A stretch of 64,000 nt of DNA from Cladocopium goreaui (lineage: Eukaryota; Sar; Dinophyceae; Suessiales; Symbiodiniaceae), in NCBI GenBank assembly GCA_947184155.2, contig CAMXCT020006334.1:56001-120000 (forward strand). The letters are read 5' to 3'. The notes beneath the pieces are model-generated. The model did not search any database. It was given only the letters and a program-made list of their open reading frames with translations, and had not been told where the DNA came from. Numbering within the stretch: position 1 is the first letter of the stretch; every line of letters begins with the position of its first letter. Made by a program: the position numbers and the translations under genes. This document shows positions 23,306-36,405 of the stretch, piece after piece.

Positions 23306-26178
23306 AAGGAGCCTTCTGCGAAGACAGCGGAGGCTTCTGGGCGGAAATCAAGCACGCCCGAACCACTGAAGAGCGCCAAGCAGGCGCGATGGGAAGATTG
23401 GGTGGTGAAGGTCCAAAGGTTGGGACCGTTGGGATGTGGAGATTAACAGCTAAAATGATTTGATCCACTGGATTTTGTTGTTGATTTAGGGTAGACTCAC
23501 CCAAACATGTGTCTTAAGTTTGAAATTCACCTGGCGTGTTCCGATCCAAATCCAATTTTTTCGTTATTCAGCAGGCAGCTCGGACAGAGCTGGAAAAGAT
23601 GAATCAAAATGTCTTGCAGAAGATCAAAAGCGAAAGTGAAGGAGCCGCAGAAGGGGTCAGATTTCAGTCATTGGTGGGTGACACTGCTTGGCTTAACAGC
23701 TAAAGAACCTTTCGTTGGAACGTTGTGATTGAGGTAGCCAGAGCAAACTCTTTGGTTTTCTTCATGTCTGACCCCAAATAGGTTATTCTTCGAGTTTGAA
23801 AAGGCTCTGTATGACACTGATCACTGATCACCACAAAGGCATATATGCTGCGCTAAATCGCATTTGCATCAAACAAGTGCTTCCTCAAAGCCACAGACCC
23901 ATGCCCTGAGGACTGCCGGAGGTGTATTCCCAAGAATTTGAGAATGAGGCGAGGCTTTGCAAAATTTGGGGAGAAAAGGGGAATCCTTTGTTTGGTGCTT
24001 CTTACACCCCTACTCAGTTGCGCTCCAAACCGCTAAGACGCAGGATGAGTCCGTGAAGCCGGACAGGACCGAGACCCCGGAGCCGGTGCGGAATGCCAAG
24101 CAGGTGGGCTAAGTCCTGTTTGCAGCGAGTTTCTCTGTCAGATCTGGGATTGACTTTGGCCTATCAGGCCTATTTATCAGGCCTATCACGTCAATTGACA
24201 GATGCTGCAATGATCATTGGCAGGTGGCACATGCAGAACTGGAGAAGCTGGAACAGCATGTGCTCGACAAGATCCACAGCGAAGCAAAGCCTCAACAAGG
24301 CAACGTTGAAGGTGATAAAGCAGAGTTAAGATGCTGATAGATGGATTTTCGATTGGATTTTTGAGGAGGGTTCGGTGCAGTTCCTCTGGTTGACTTGGGG
24401 TTTTGGGGCTGAACCACTCTGAAAGGGCTTTCAACTCCGCAAAGTCTCAATATCTTTCAATGTGTGCATGCCATCAGGCAGCAGCCACTTTTCCAGGCCT
24501 GCAGAGTTTCCGCCAGGTGAAGATGGCGAGTCTGAAAACTACTCAGACTTTGAGAGCGAGGATGATCAGCTCCCAAAGGTGCGGCTGATGGTGGAAAGGT
24601 TGGAAGGCCGTGACACAGCTGGGAGTTCCTGCTCCCAAGCCAAACCAAACAGAGTGTTGTTGATAGTCTAAACTGTCTGAACCCATCTTAACCCTAAGTG
24701 CCACCAGAGATGGGCTTGGGCTGTTCAATACTACTCTGTCTGACAGAGCATCTCACGTAGCTTTTGAGGCAAAGAGCAAAGTTCAGCCTTCGCCTGCTCT
24801 GGAAGAAAGTGAGGACTCCCCCACTTTCTTTTGAGTGCATAGCTCATCCAACCCCCAAATTATCGAAAAAAAACATTCCAGTTGAACCCAACGGACGGAC
24901 TTAGGACTTTATCTGAGAACCTTGGATCCTACACACCCCTTAGATCCGCTTGGCTACACCACTTGAGTCACTTGGCAGGAGTATGAGGATGACTATGAAG
25001 CCGATGATTACAGCGACGCCTTTGAGGCAGACGACGATTCCTCGCATCTGTCGTCCCCCAGGCTCTCTCCCAAGAAGCCGGCCATGGCAAGCACCCGAGA
25101 GGAGGCCAGTGATGAGGAACTGGAGCCGGTGGAGCCAATGAAACCAGAGCCGGTGGAGCCAATCAGGGTGGAGGGAGAAGCAGCTCAGAGTGAGGACTTT
25201 GAAGATGAATTTGAAGCTGAGTCTGACCGACCTGGATCTCAAGGATCACAGGCTTCACCTGATGAGTTTGAGCCCATGGATGCCATGGATGCCATGGATC
25301 GGATCGGATCTGATCCAGTTGATAATGTGCCCTCCATCAGATCTGATGGAACAGGCGGTCCAGCTCACAGTGATGAAGTTGCGATTCAAGCTTTGAATGA
25401 GCATGTTACTGCAGCTGCCAGTGAGAGGAGTACAGCTCAGAGTGATGAAGCCGCAATTCGACCCTTGAACGAGCATGTGACTGCAGCTGCCAGTGAGAGG
25501 AGTATAGCTCAGAGTGATGAGGCTGCGGTTCGGGCTTTGAGTGAGCACGTGACTGCTGTAGCCAGCGAGAGGTCTAGGAACCAAGACTTCAATCCACCTC
25601 CCACGAACCAGAAGACAACTGGGACAAATGAAGCCAACGAGACAAATGAAGCGAATGAAGTAAATGCGGAGGTGAACGAAGTCAATGAGGCGAAGGAGGT
25701 GCATCAGATCAGCAGGGACTACTCTGACTTTGAGGCCAGTGAATCCCAATCTCCTGGAAAGGATGGAGCCCGCGGCACCACTCCCACTGTCGGCACCGTC
25801 GCTAGTGCCACAGGTGCCACAGGTGCCACGAGTGCCACGGCAGCCACTGGGGCCACAGGTGCCACAGGTGCCACAGGTGCCACAGCTGTAGGAATCACTG
25901 GTACCACCTCCAGCTCCATCGGTATCGGCGGTGCCGGTGGTGCGAGTGCTCCTAGTGCTGCTAGTGCTGCTAGTGCTGAGGTGGCACCACCCAAGGCAAT
26001 GCCTGGCAGGGGATGGTCGGAGAATTTCGATGATTTTGAGGAGGATGGCAATGATGGCAATGACAACCTGGGTAATGAACCTGAAGATAGTGGCTGGGAT
26101 CGCGAGCCACGTGGAGGCTCCCATTTGCTTGATGATGGAAGTCCCAGTGGGGCGCTGAGAGATGGAGTCTTCCTATAA
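23306..26178 (+). CDS. Acidic repeat protein with duplicated exon pair
   Basis: Proposed exons: 23308-23386 (ending STPEPLKSAKQ), 23574-23654 (AARTELEKMNQNVLQKIKSE), 24030-24102 (ending ETPEPVRNAKQ), 24224-24310 (VAHAELEKLEQHVLDKIHSE), 24518-24579 (ENYSDFESEDDQLPK) and 24980-26178. Exons 1-2 and 3-4 are paralogous, so an exon pair was duplicated. The last exon is very acidic (EYEDDYEADDYSDAFEADDD), holds a 23-residue repeat and a Thr/Gly/Ala tract, and ends at 26176-26178. It looks largely disordered; function is unknown. Two family 3 elements lie upstream. The reverse-strand open frame over the last exon is a shadow. Confidence 0.6.
25367..25575. repeat. Coding tandem repeat, 69-bp unit, three copies
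   Basis: Each unit encodes SDE-x-A-(I/V)-x-x-L-(N/S)-EHVTA-x-ASERS. The unit length of 23 codons keeps the frame. Differences are mainly single bases, which suggests recent expansion. Confidence 0.9.
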
Positions 26179-28049
26179 ATAGGGAGGAGGCTCATCATGA
26201 TACAGACCATCATATAAATTCCGTTCAGCCAATAGATGAATTCTCAACATTTTTTTGAATTCGTTTGTGCGATTGTGATAATGTATCAACAATGAATTGG
26301 CAGCGATGAAAGCGCGAGGTCGCATGTTCGGCAGCAACGATGATGACAGCATAAGGGAAGATTCGGGAGAGTCGGCACCTCGCTTTCGCAGATGCTTCTT
26401 GTAGTTTGGTCAATGCCATTGGCAAAAAACAAACTCATTGGTTGTCTCCTGCTTTCAGGTCCTTGAACTTCAATGGATGATTCCTGAGGCAGCTGTTGGG
26501 TTTGGACAATGGTGTGGGATGGTGTGGAAGGGGCAGTGGTAGCTATTTTTTGAGTTGGGTAGAGTTTCGATGAGATTTGCTTTTGCCTGTGATTCGCAAG
26601 ACAGGAATCATATCCAGAGTCGTTTTGATTCATTTTGATTCATTTTGTAGTATTGTTGGTATGTCCTTTCTGTGTTTTTCAGGGTCAGAGGGAAGACACC
26701 GAATTCTTCGTGGATGGAGGCGAGTAGGATCGTTCTGGTCCTGGCCATGCTGAGACACTTCAAAAGGTGTGCCCGCAGGGGCGATTGCAACCCCTGGGAA
26801 GCTCGGCTTTCCTTCGCAAATGTCAGAAAATTAAAGACGCCACACATTTCAGTGAAAGTGTCCAGTCTTCACCAGTCTTCCCGGGTCTATTTTTTTTCAG
26901 TCCAATGAGACTTAGACTGCCAACACGGCGGTAGATTCCAATACTTCTTCAGAGGTCTCACCGCATTCCTTCCTGCATATCCCGGGCAACAGGACCACCT
27001 GGGTTCGACGCAAACCGGGGTGTGAAGCCAGGCACTGTACGAAGTGTGTCAGGGCCTTCCACCAAGTGTGAGATGAAGGTCGCTCCTCGGCGCATCATGA
27101 AAACCTGACTAAGACTTGCACCATCATTGCGACATCCGAGTTGTTGATTCTCCCACTCTTGGAACCTAGATATGACTAGCTGTGGCACGGTGTCAGCTGG
27201 CGCTTGTCACGCGGAAAAAAACATCAGCACCAGCACCAGCATTTCAGAATTGCCCTGCAACCGCCCATCCCACAACAAAACCGAAGGGTGGCTGGAAGAT
27301 CCTTTATGAATGGAAGTTTTAATGGAAAATCATTTGTAAATGGGGGATGATAAGTGTTCGGTATAGTCTTAGCAAAAAAATGCCCAGAAATTGGCCGTCG
27401 CTGTCTCCAAACTCTGGAAAACGCATGATACTCTTCATGGCATTTTTCGGCTTCAAAGCTTTCATTAAAGTCATGGCATCGAACCAATTTCAGCACATTG
27501 AGCGCTTGAATCTGTTCAATCATGGGCCTTTTCCTCCGACAACCAGGGACACTTCCTTGAGGGGGCTCTGGCCAAAAGAATCAGCTTAGCATTTCAAGCA
27601 GCTCCAAGCAGTCCACTGGAAAGGATCAAATGAGTTCAAATGAACAGTCGGCCAGCGCGAAAAGGTTATCTTACTTCCGTGCCAAATCAGGGCCTTTTCT
27701 TTCGAATAAAGCTTGGCTGCAATCATCAAAGCAAGAGTAGGTACAGCTCACCCCCGCTATTTATCATCGGAGTACCAGGGTATAGCCCGTCTGTGTTTGT
27801 TACTTAGTCACCCCATGCAGCGTGGGCTGCGCAAATGAGTTGCGATGGCGCGAAGATGGCTCTTGCTGCTCCTGTTGCTGAGATGTGATGCCCAGGAATC
27901 TGACCTCCTGGCAGAGGCTGCACCAGCCTGTGAAACCGAAGAATGATGTTGGTATGGGGATGTATGGGGTCAAAGTTGGGTATACACAGTATGCACCCAA
28001 GTTTTTGGATTCCACCCGGTAGGGTCAACTACTCTCTGCTCGTTCGCAG
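26179..28049. other. No confident gene
   Basis: Sequence between two genes. The minus-strand frame 26958-27188 and the plus-strand frame 26672-26908 are open but have no motif or splice support. Nothing else was recognised. Confidence 0.35.
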
Positions 28050-28108
28050 TGGAGTGCCAGGTAGCTCGACTCAAAGCGGAGGTGGAACGCCTCAAGGCGC
28101 GGCTGGGA
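28050..28108 (+). CDS. Coiled-coil exon
   Basis: After a TCGCAG acceptor the frame reads ECQVARLKAEVERLKARLG, a clean heptad pattern with Leu/Val at a and d positions. This is a short coiled-coil exon of an otherwise unidentified gene; it could belong to a gene ending upstream of the transporter. Confidence 0.45.
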
Positions 28109-28450
28109 TGGGACCTTGAAATCCCGACCTCCTGCGCCGCATCGCATGGGGGTTGGGGACTTCAGACTGCGAGGCACCAAACGAAAGGATTTAATCGCTG
28201 CAATGTGACAGGTGCAGAGCAAGTCATGTTCTTCGACTCTTTTGTATCTTTCTTGGAATCTGCCGAGAGTTTTGCGATGCCAAGATTATAGCAGGGCGCA
28301 TCAGGGCGCCAATTTCCAGGATTTGAGTTCTCATTCCCACCAGCTTTTCAGCAAGCAGTGGCTCAGTGGCTAGTGTAAAATGACCACAGCTCTTTGAACT
28401 TCCTGCAGCCGGGCTCAAAGTTGGAGGTTTCCATTTCTTGGTTTTTCGCC

Positions 28451-31400
28451 ATGGCCAGGAAAGGAAGCACTGACCATTTGCGCTTCGGCGTGCCCGATAC
28501 TGCACCGGTGAAGCCGACCGACCTCTCGGCACGGGAGATTTCCATCACCCTTTCCATGATCTACGCGGTCAGCTTTTTTGAAGGACGCGGAACGGAGGCT
28601 TTCTGGAAGTATTTGTGGAGGCTTTGGAGCTTGTTTGTTGGCTTTTTTAAGCCGCATAAATCAATGAAGTGATGCAAGATTTAGGGGCCAGCCGGGATGT
28701 AAAAGAACGATAAAGGAACTCCAAGACATCTATATAAAGAGATGAAGAGTGAAACTTTGATGGAAGAAAGGCTCAGACCTCCTGCATGAATGGATCTCAT
28801 CCTGTGGGAAGGAGCTGACATGCAGCTTTTGCCTGCATCTTTCCGAGCACTGGAGGGAGACCTGGGTTTGTCTCCAACGACCTTGGCTGCATCCTCCTTG
28901 ATGCAAACGCTTACCTGCACCTCAGCTGTGACTTCTACCTTGAAAAACTGGCCCTTGTTGGAGACGATTTGGGGAGATTTGGGACCACAAAAGATCCATT
29001 ACCGTGATTTTGTTCAGTTTGTTTTTGACTGTGACTCTGTTCTGGAAGCATTGAGGCGCGACATTCTCGGTTTTTTGGGGCGTACTTTTGGACAACGGCA
29101 TCCTGTCTCCTCAGCAAGTGCTTTTTAGTGGCTGCAGCGGATGGGGCGTGCTCACCCTTCTTTTGGCCTCAATCACTGACACTAGCCACCTGGCCCACCT
29201 GGCTCAGAAAAGGAATGGATTGTAGAGAACTGTTGGATTCGGCCCACGACGCATACCTCATTTTGCAGCCCATGCAACATAGGGGGAAGAAAGGTATGAA
29301 TCCTTGGAAGTTTGTAGTATCTTGACCCCTTGACCCAGAGCTTTTTCAGATGAGGCTGGATCTTGGTGCTCCGTTTGTTCAACGGGATTGCCCTAGCTAC
29401 GCTTTCGCCCACGACGCAGACCCTGATAGCAGACCTGACACCTCCACAGGAGCTCAGCTGCTGGGGCACTGTGGGATTCTTCCCGCGCGAATTGTTGCAA
29501 ATCCTGGAAGAGAGAACAGAAATTCCACTGAACTAGCATATACATCCATATTCATATACTACATAGATTATGATATATATATATATAAAATTAATATAAT
29601 AATAATAACAATAATAATAGTAATGATAATAATAAGAATAAGAATAAGAACAGGAATAATAATAAGAAAAAGAATAGTAATGATAAGAATAATAAACATA
29701 AGAAGACTAATAATAATAACATTAACAATAACAATAATAATAATAACAATAATAATAATATTTAAAATAATAATATAATATAGTAATATATATATATATA
29801 TATCTATTTATATACATATTGTGTTTATGATGACTATATCAGCAAGAATTTTTTCCTTCCTGGAAAAGGAGCGAGGACGGGCCTACAGTTGGTCTGGCTT
29901 TTCTATGGCCATGGGCTGCATGAGCACTGCCATGATCACCACCACCATCTCGCAGAGGAGGACTGGGGGATTCGGATCTTTGAGATAAGCTGATGAAAAA
30001 ATTCGCACCGCTCCAGGAAAGCTGATATTGTTTGCCACTACATGGGTAGGGTCAAAATTAGGTACCCCAATAATTGGATGGTGAATACTAAACTAGACTA
30101 ACATCTGTGGTCCCACATCGGTCTTCCATTTTGACCCACATCCACATGAGTACGGCTGTACTTTTCAATGTTTTAAGCTTCCTGTTCGTGCGCAAATGAT
30201 TTTCCAACACTGGTGAAAAGTGGATCAAGTGGTAGGTCTCATCGGGTATTTTTAGACTTTAAGTCACACTTCTGGGATGAAACTTCCTACATGAAGCGTC
30301 AAAATGTTTTAGATCATGGTTTGTGAATCCTGCTGCTTTGGAGAACCATGATGTTTGAGTAAACCTGTTTCCTTTCTCGAGAATCTCGCAAGGGTTTATA
30401 GGAATGGCTCTCTGTATTTATTCCATCAACATTCTTCCCAGCAAAAAAACTGAAAATTCTTCCCGCTGTCTGATATTCTATCTGGCATCTATTCTGACAT
30501 TCTTTCTGAAAAATAATCTGGCATTCTATCTGGCATTCTATCTGACATTCAAGTCTGGCATTCTATTCTTTCTTGCGCGCCGCTGAGGTTTGTGAGTGCC
30601 CACTGACATCTGGCGCTCGCAGTTGAGGTCCAGCAGTGCGGCAGTGCCCACTGAGATCTGGAGCTCGCGGTTGAAGTCTGGCCATGCCACTGTGATCTGG
30701 TGCTTGCAGTTGAGGAGCTGAGGGAAAAGAGTAGGAGAAGAAGGAGAAGAAAAAGGAGGAGAAGGGCGGGATGCACCTCTGATAAAATCTAGAGACCCTC
30801 ACGGGAGGCTGGAATCTCCAATCGCATGAAACTTCATAGTGATACCCCCCTCTCCCACCGGCTGCTCACGACACCAATATCACAGTGTTCATGGAATTCT
30901 CCTCGGGGACACCGTCGGCATGCCGCCACTGGCAGCACATTCGGCAGCATCCACATCCTCAGCATCATTGTGTTTTCATGCAAAGCTCCCTGCCAAGCTA
31001 GCTTTCGTCCTATCCCCTAGGCCTCAAGTTTTTTTTCTCACACCCTGAACATGGTCAAGCCCCAAATCGGAAATGGTTTTGGACAGTCGAACTATTTTGA
31101 CCGAAAGAAAGTGGGAAGCACTTCCCCTATGATCGTGGTCACGGTAATTGATGAAATGGCTCACCTCACAAGATATAATAAACATATTGACTATCTTTGG
31201 TTTTAAGCTGGCCGTTTGACATTTATGTTCTGAGAACTACAGTATTTAGGTCGAATGGTAGATAGACTTTTGAAACCAAATGTCTCAATTTGTCTCAATC
31301 AATTGGATTCAAACAAATTAGAAAACGTAAGAAACTAGACCCTGCCAGTTTTCATTATTCATATTAGCATATATTAACGTACAGCATATTGAATTTTCAT

Positions 31401-34400
31401 ACGTTACATTGGAAATTGCAATTTGTTTTGGTTACACTTGGAAATTTGACTTTCTACACGTGGCAAAACTTGAGATTGCTGGAAGCAAACATTACTTTTG
31501 AATTTGTGCGACGGGATGGGTGCTGAAGTGGTAGAGTTTGTGGGGTGGGAGTGAATGCCCGGCCGTAAATTTGGACACCCACTTGCTATTTGAAAAACAT
31601 CCGCTTCATGAAATAGATAAGCCGCTTAAGCCTCAATATATCTCGAATATCCCTGATGTGCTGTCCTTTTTTTGTCATTGATCAATTATAAACTCAAAAC
31701 TCCATATGTTTTCCACTGATCATCTTTGAGTGCGAGAAAGTTGTGGCAGGGGGATTTCAAGCCATCTGAATCTTGGGACTTATGAATATGACAGATCCAA
31801 CTGATCCAACGTCAGGATTTTTGGCCTGTATGGTTGGCGAGTAGCGTTCGGCATAGCGGCTGGACTGAATGGTCCAGATTCTGAGCGTGACATCTTGGGA
31901 GAATCTTTAGAGTTTTCGGGAAAACTTCACCACAAGTATCAATTTCTCAATTTCAAACACACAGCCTGGCTGAGCCGCTTGCGGCCGAGGTGGGAATTCT
32001 TAGCATTTTCTTGGGCTATGCCGTGAAGAAGTTGGTCAGGCTACCAACCGATTCGCACATTGCCGATGAGACGATGTGGAGCCCTTAGAGACCAAATCAG
32101 CAGTCGCAAAAATGTTCGCGGGTGGCCAAGTTGTGAAAATCGGAAACTCACCTCCAATGCCCTAATCATCCCTAATCAATTTGATGGACTAAGCTTTTTA
32201 ATGCCCTAATCAGATGGTAAATTCTCCGTGGTTTCGTAGCTTTTCCAACCAATCTATTGGACACTGATGACTTCAGGTATGGCTCCATCAGCTTCTCCAA
32301 AGAGTTGCGCACGGTGATGTCTTTCTTCGAGGCCTGGACGACTTGACTTTGGACTGAAACCATAGAGCCACAACCAATGAGTTTAAGGGATTTACTATGG
32401 GATTTACCAAATGGTTGCAGAAAACAAACATGCAAGTGTCAAGCAAGTGTCAAGGCTTTTCTATTTTTCAGTCTTTGGTTTCACATGCTGTTTTTTTGAT
32501 GGTTTCACACTGTTTCAACATGTTGTATTCACGTCTTTTTTCTGCCTTCATCCCCAGGGATTTCTGACCTTTCCGAGGTGTGGACGTTCTCGGTCATCGT
32601 CCTGCAGGGTTGCTTCGCGTGCATCCCATGGACGGCCATGAGCTTCGCCACGATGTCGCTGGATGGCAAGGGGAGGGAGATTGCGGAAAGTGACATGGCA
32701 GGGATCCAAGTGACATGGCAGGGATCCTGGATCGAAGTATTTTGAGAGTGGATGGTGAACCACATGGACTTCCAAGTCTCGGATTTGAATGAGCTGCTGT
32801 TGACACCAAGGTTCTTGCAATACTCAGGAGTACCTGACTTGACGGCAGGACAGCTGGCGGTCAATGATGTGTGTTGTCCGCCAAGCTAGCTGAAGGCGAA
32901 AAAACCTGGAAGTCTTCCAAGTTTCACTGACTTTCACAGGGACATTCGGCACAAACCCGTTGCAGATTGTTGCAGGATGCATTTCTGGACTGATGCTCTT
33001 GTGCGGCTCCTTTGGGGCTTTGCTTGGCGGCTACATTGGTGATGGACTCACAAAGCACCCGTGGCGTTTTTGAGTTGGTCCAAGACTGGGGGATACCAAC
33101 AGATCCAACAGTGGGATATTAAAGGGATAGTGATGGGATATAACTTAGCTGAACAGGAGGACTTGGGTATGCCCAAAAATCGGGGATACCCCCCCAACTT
33201 ATCGCAAAAATCATGGAGGAACATGAGGAAAAGATGAAAACCCATCAGATTCTGAGGGTACATGATTTTCAGACCAGATGACCTCTCCAGCTTATTGCCA
33301 GGTGTTGAAATTGGCCAACTCTTTGTTTTGCATCGCTAGCGATCGCTACCCCAGGGTTCCCAGCTGTGTCTGACACGCAGGTTGAGTCGTTTTCAAGGCC
33401 GGCCCTTCACAGCTCAGTTGTCAGTTTGCATTTCGATCCCTGTGGCCCTGTTGTATTACCACTTCGTTCCTCACAGCCCGGAAGCTTGGCGTCGATCCAG
33501 AAAGATCAAAAGATCGAAATTCACGGAGCTGAAGCTGCGGAATGTGAAGAATTGTAATATCATCATGAGTCTTTTTGGGCTTGCAGGATATACACTGATT
33601 CTTGTAGGGCTTGTCATCCCAAAAGCCATCAGAAATTTGTGGCGATTTCATGTCATTTCTCTTAGGACCCTTTCCCAATTTTCCCAGCAGATCCAGGTGT
33701 GCTTCTGTACTCAGGAGGGCATTCCATATTGGACCGGACTTGTGGTGGTCTTTGGCCTTTGTGCCACCTGGTGTGATTACGGCGTCAATCGGCCCATGCT
33801 CTCTGAAGTCGTCGCGCCCCAACATCGAGCGAGGCAGGGGAACCGCTTAGGGGAGCAAACACAGTTTCTAGGCTTGTGCAGGGGAATAGTATGAATATGA
33901 TGTCAATTGAAAAAACACAACAAGAATATGATATTTGGGGTATGTTTGAAAATGGTATATATCAACAAGCTGAGAATCGAGGGAAAACCTCTGATTGACC
34001 AGTGAAATTAGGAATAAACCTCTGATTGCTAGCACATTTTAAGACAAACCCATCTCGGTGCACTGCTTCGGCCCCAGGATCCTAGGAGTTCTGTGTGCAG
34101 CGGCAGGGACGGCTGCTGCCTTTGGTGGGCCTTTGGTGGCTCTTGTTTCTGAGGCTGGGAGCCGGAGCTTTATGGGGTGGCCATGTCCCTGTCCCTATCC
34201 ATTCTACGTTTTTGTGCTGGGAAGATACATCAAGTCCCCACACTGTCCACACTTTCATCAATGAGATCTTAGCCTCAGTGATTCCTGGAGGGAAAATGAA
34301 GTGCTACATTGGACTCAAGCAATGGTATTGCAGAAAGGGCGTCTCAAAGATGCCCTTGCAAATCTGCAAGGCATTCTTTGGGTACAAGACGCAGCGGATA

Positions 34401-34909
34401 CCCATCAGTCAGGTTCCGGAGGAGTCTGCAGGGACGGTCGCTTCTGTTGCCAATGCTGCCAGTGGGTGAGCTCTGTAAATCTCACCTGAAAAAAGGTACA
34501 CAAGTCAGTCATGTCAGCTGCAGAGGGATTCATTGGAACTGTGGGAGGACATCAGAAAGATTAACGCTGATGCTTTGGGCAATGGTCTGACTTTAGTGCC
34601 CCTTGGCTCTCCAGGCGCTTGCATGGGGTCGAGGTGAGGAATTTTTCTGTCAAGAGGATTTGAAAAGGCTGAGTTTCTGCACCAGGCAGATTTTCTGACC
34701 ACACTTGTGGGACCCCACTGCGGCCGAGGTGTTGCATACCATGGACGATTTGTTTGATCTTCTACACGGCTTTGCATTGGACCTATGAAGCAGATCATGT
34801 TGCCCTCCAAAAGAAACAGGAAATGCATCGACCTCCCTCAACTGACGAGGATGAAGACTTTGAAGGCCTGCGGCCTCCATTTACTTGGACTGGTGGCAGT
34901 CCTTGTTAA
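28451..34909 (+). CDS. Major facilitator superfamily (MFS) transporter, about 17 exons
   Basis: Reading exon after exon gives a 12-helix transporter in order. N-terminal half: 28790-28924 (MDLILWEGADMQLLPASFRA), 29062-29180 (WGVLLDNGILSPQQVLFSGC), 29357-29449 (LFNGIALATLSPTTQTLIAD), 29869-29956 (RAYSWSGFSMAMGCMSTAM), 31816-31858 (IFGLYGWRVAFGIA), 32277-32332 (SFSKELRTVMSFFE). C-terminal half: 32558-32660 (VIVLQGCFACIPWTAMSF), 32812-32866, 32940-33070 (GALLGGYIGDGL, an MFS loop motif), 33381-33500, 33719-33837 (CDYGVNRPMLSEVVAPQHRA), 34056-34190, 34352-34468, 34613-34630 and 34720-34909 (WTICLIFYTALHWTYEADHV, acidic tail, stop 34907-34909). An exon at 28451-28564 (MARKGSTDHLRFGVPDTAPV) probably supplies the N-terminus, but its join to 28790 is unclear because a stop lies just before that ATG. 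Substrate unknown. Confidence 0.75.
29560..29815. repeat. AT-rich microsatellite inside an MFS intron
   Basis: AATAAT, AGAATAAG and TATATA runs between the transporter exons at 29357-29449 and 29869-29956. The frame that stays open through it encodes only Ile/Arg/Lys. Confidence 0.95.
30046..30141. mobile_element. Probable family 3-like mini element in an MFS intron
   Basis: The ends GGGTAGGGTCAAAAT and ATTTTGACCCACATCC are imperfect inverted repeats resembling the family 3 ends. The centre is unrelated, so this may be a diverged copy or a sister family. Confidence 0.5.
30598..30722. repeat. Degenerate tandem repeat in an MFS intron
   Basis: Three copies of a unit of about 40-50 bp with GTGCCCACTGA, ATCTGG, GCTCGC and GTTGAGGTC words. 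It is preceded at 30470-30570 by repeated TCTGGCATTCTA words. Non-coding. Confidence 0.75.
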
Positions 34910-36028
34910 ATACCTTCAGAAAACAGATTTCACTCAGGTCAAACCGGCCGCCCTGGAGGAATGCAACCAGGGGTCTTTGTTGTCTCAAAACTAAGGAGTC
35001 TGAGCAGCCTGTTCACTTGGGTGTTGGCTTGATGAAAAGATTACACTAGTGGACCCATGTATAATATCCTCCGGAGTAGCCCTGGAGCAATATTTTTTTC
35101 TGGCGGATTCTATTGCGGAAACACTGCGGAAAAGTGGCGATGCTTCCAGCTTGTGCAGAAATATCTCGCTTTTTGACGGATTTCACGAACGTGACAGATG
35201 AAGAACATTGAAACACATTCCACTATTCGTCACTATTCACGCAAGCGTTAATCAAGAAGCGATACAGTACTTCAGTCGATTCTCCTTTTTTCGAAGAACT
35301 TTGTGGTAGCTTGGTGTGGGAGTTTGGACGTTTCGAACACAGCTGTTTGCCAGCTTTTGGTGTTTTTCTATCTTTTATTGTAAGCAGCAGTTGATCTGCC
35401 AAATTGCAGATACTTTGGGGAATCAAGTGCTTGTGGCCAAGGAAAACATGCAGTTATGTGATAGCAACCAAGTTAGATTGAGTCTCATCAGGGCCTTCAC
35501 ATGGCCATGACACTTTTTCTCATGATCTAGAGGCAATTCTGATTGAATCAAGCAAAGAGCTTGCGAATTAGTACTGGCATTCAGAAGCACACGCAGCGAG
35601 TATTCCGAGACGGTCTTTGTATCAATCAGGCTCAGACTTCTATCCCAGATCCATAGGGCTGTTGAAGGTCAAAGGCAACCAGACTCTGCAGATTGGGAGC
35701 TGTAAATTTCAATTCAACCGAGCCTTTGTCCCTTTGAACATTTGGTTGCCCCAACTGCTTGTTAAAAAATGTCGAAAACGGTCCCAAAAAAGAAAAAGCC
35801 CTGGAGTTGCCAGGCTCAGCCTGCGCCTCCCCTGAACTTTGGGTGGCTTGGTACATGGAATTCAACACGCGTGAGGCTATGCTCACTAAAGTTGTTTTGA
35901 ACTTCGTGGTTGAGCAGAATCACAGCATGGATTTTGTAGGACCCATCGTTGTAGATGCCATGTGGAGAATTGCAGTTCTTGTATAGTTCTTGTAAAATCA
36001 ATCAAAATCCTTTCCGTTCCAACAATCA
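34910..36028. other. No recognisable gene
   Basis: 3' flank of the transporter and upstream flank of the GYGQ ORF. Open frames are short, overlapping on both strands and without motifs. Confidence 0.4.
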
Positions 36029-36405
36029 TGGCCAACTATAGGCATCCGCAGGTAGAATTAGTCCTCATTCAGCCCTGTTCGCAAAGGTATGGCCAAGCAG
36101 CGCAGCCGCCCTATGGACAGCCAAGCCAAGCCATGGGACAAGCTTATGTCCCACCGCCAGCATATGGCCAGCAGGCCTTTAGCCAACAGGCCTTTGGCCA
36201 ACAGGGCTATGGCCAACAGCAGGCCTTTGGCCAAGCCTATGGCCAGCAGGCCTATGGGCAACAGGCCTATGGCCAACCGGCCTATGGACAACAGGGCCAT
36301 CACCAAGGCTATCAGGCCTTTGGCCAGCCTCCCTTTGGGCAAATGCCGCAGGCTTATCAGCAGCCATATGGTCAAGCTTTTCCTCAGCTGCTTGGCAAGA
36401 TTTGA
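36029..36405 (+). CDS. GYGQ-rich prion-like low-complexity protein or exon
   Basis: The frame from ATG 36029 begins MANYRHPQ and then repeats YGQ/FGQ/GQQ motifs (for example [20 protein letters not shown]), with Pro, Gln, Gly, Tyr and Phe dominating, before the stop at 36403-36405. Such composition is typical of disordered, phase-separating domains of RNA-binding proteins. No RNA-recognition motif was seen next to it, so it may be one exon of a longer gene. Both other strands are also open here because the TATGGCCAGCAG-type repeat lacks stops; the plus-strand choice rests on composition. Confidence 0.5.

Noticed and set aside
25255-26213. Long minus-strand open frames (289 and 164 codons) opposite the acidic repeat protein
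   Set aside because: The plus-strand frame has an in-frame 23-codon repeat, acidic clusters matching upstream exons and a proper stop; the minus frames mirror its repeats.
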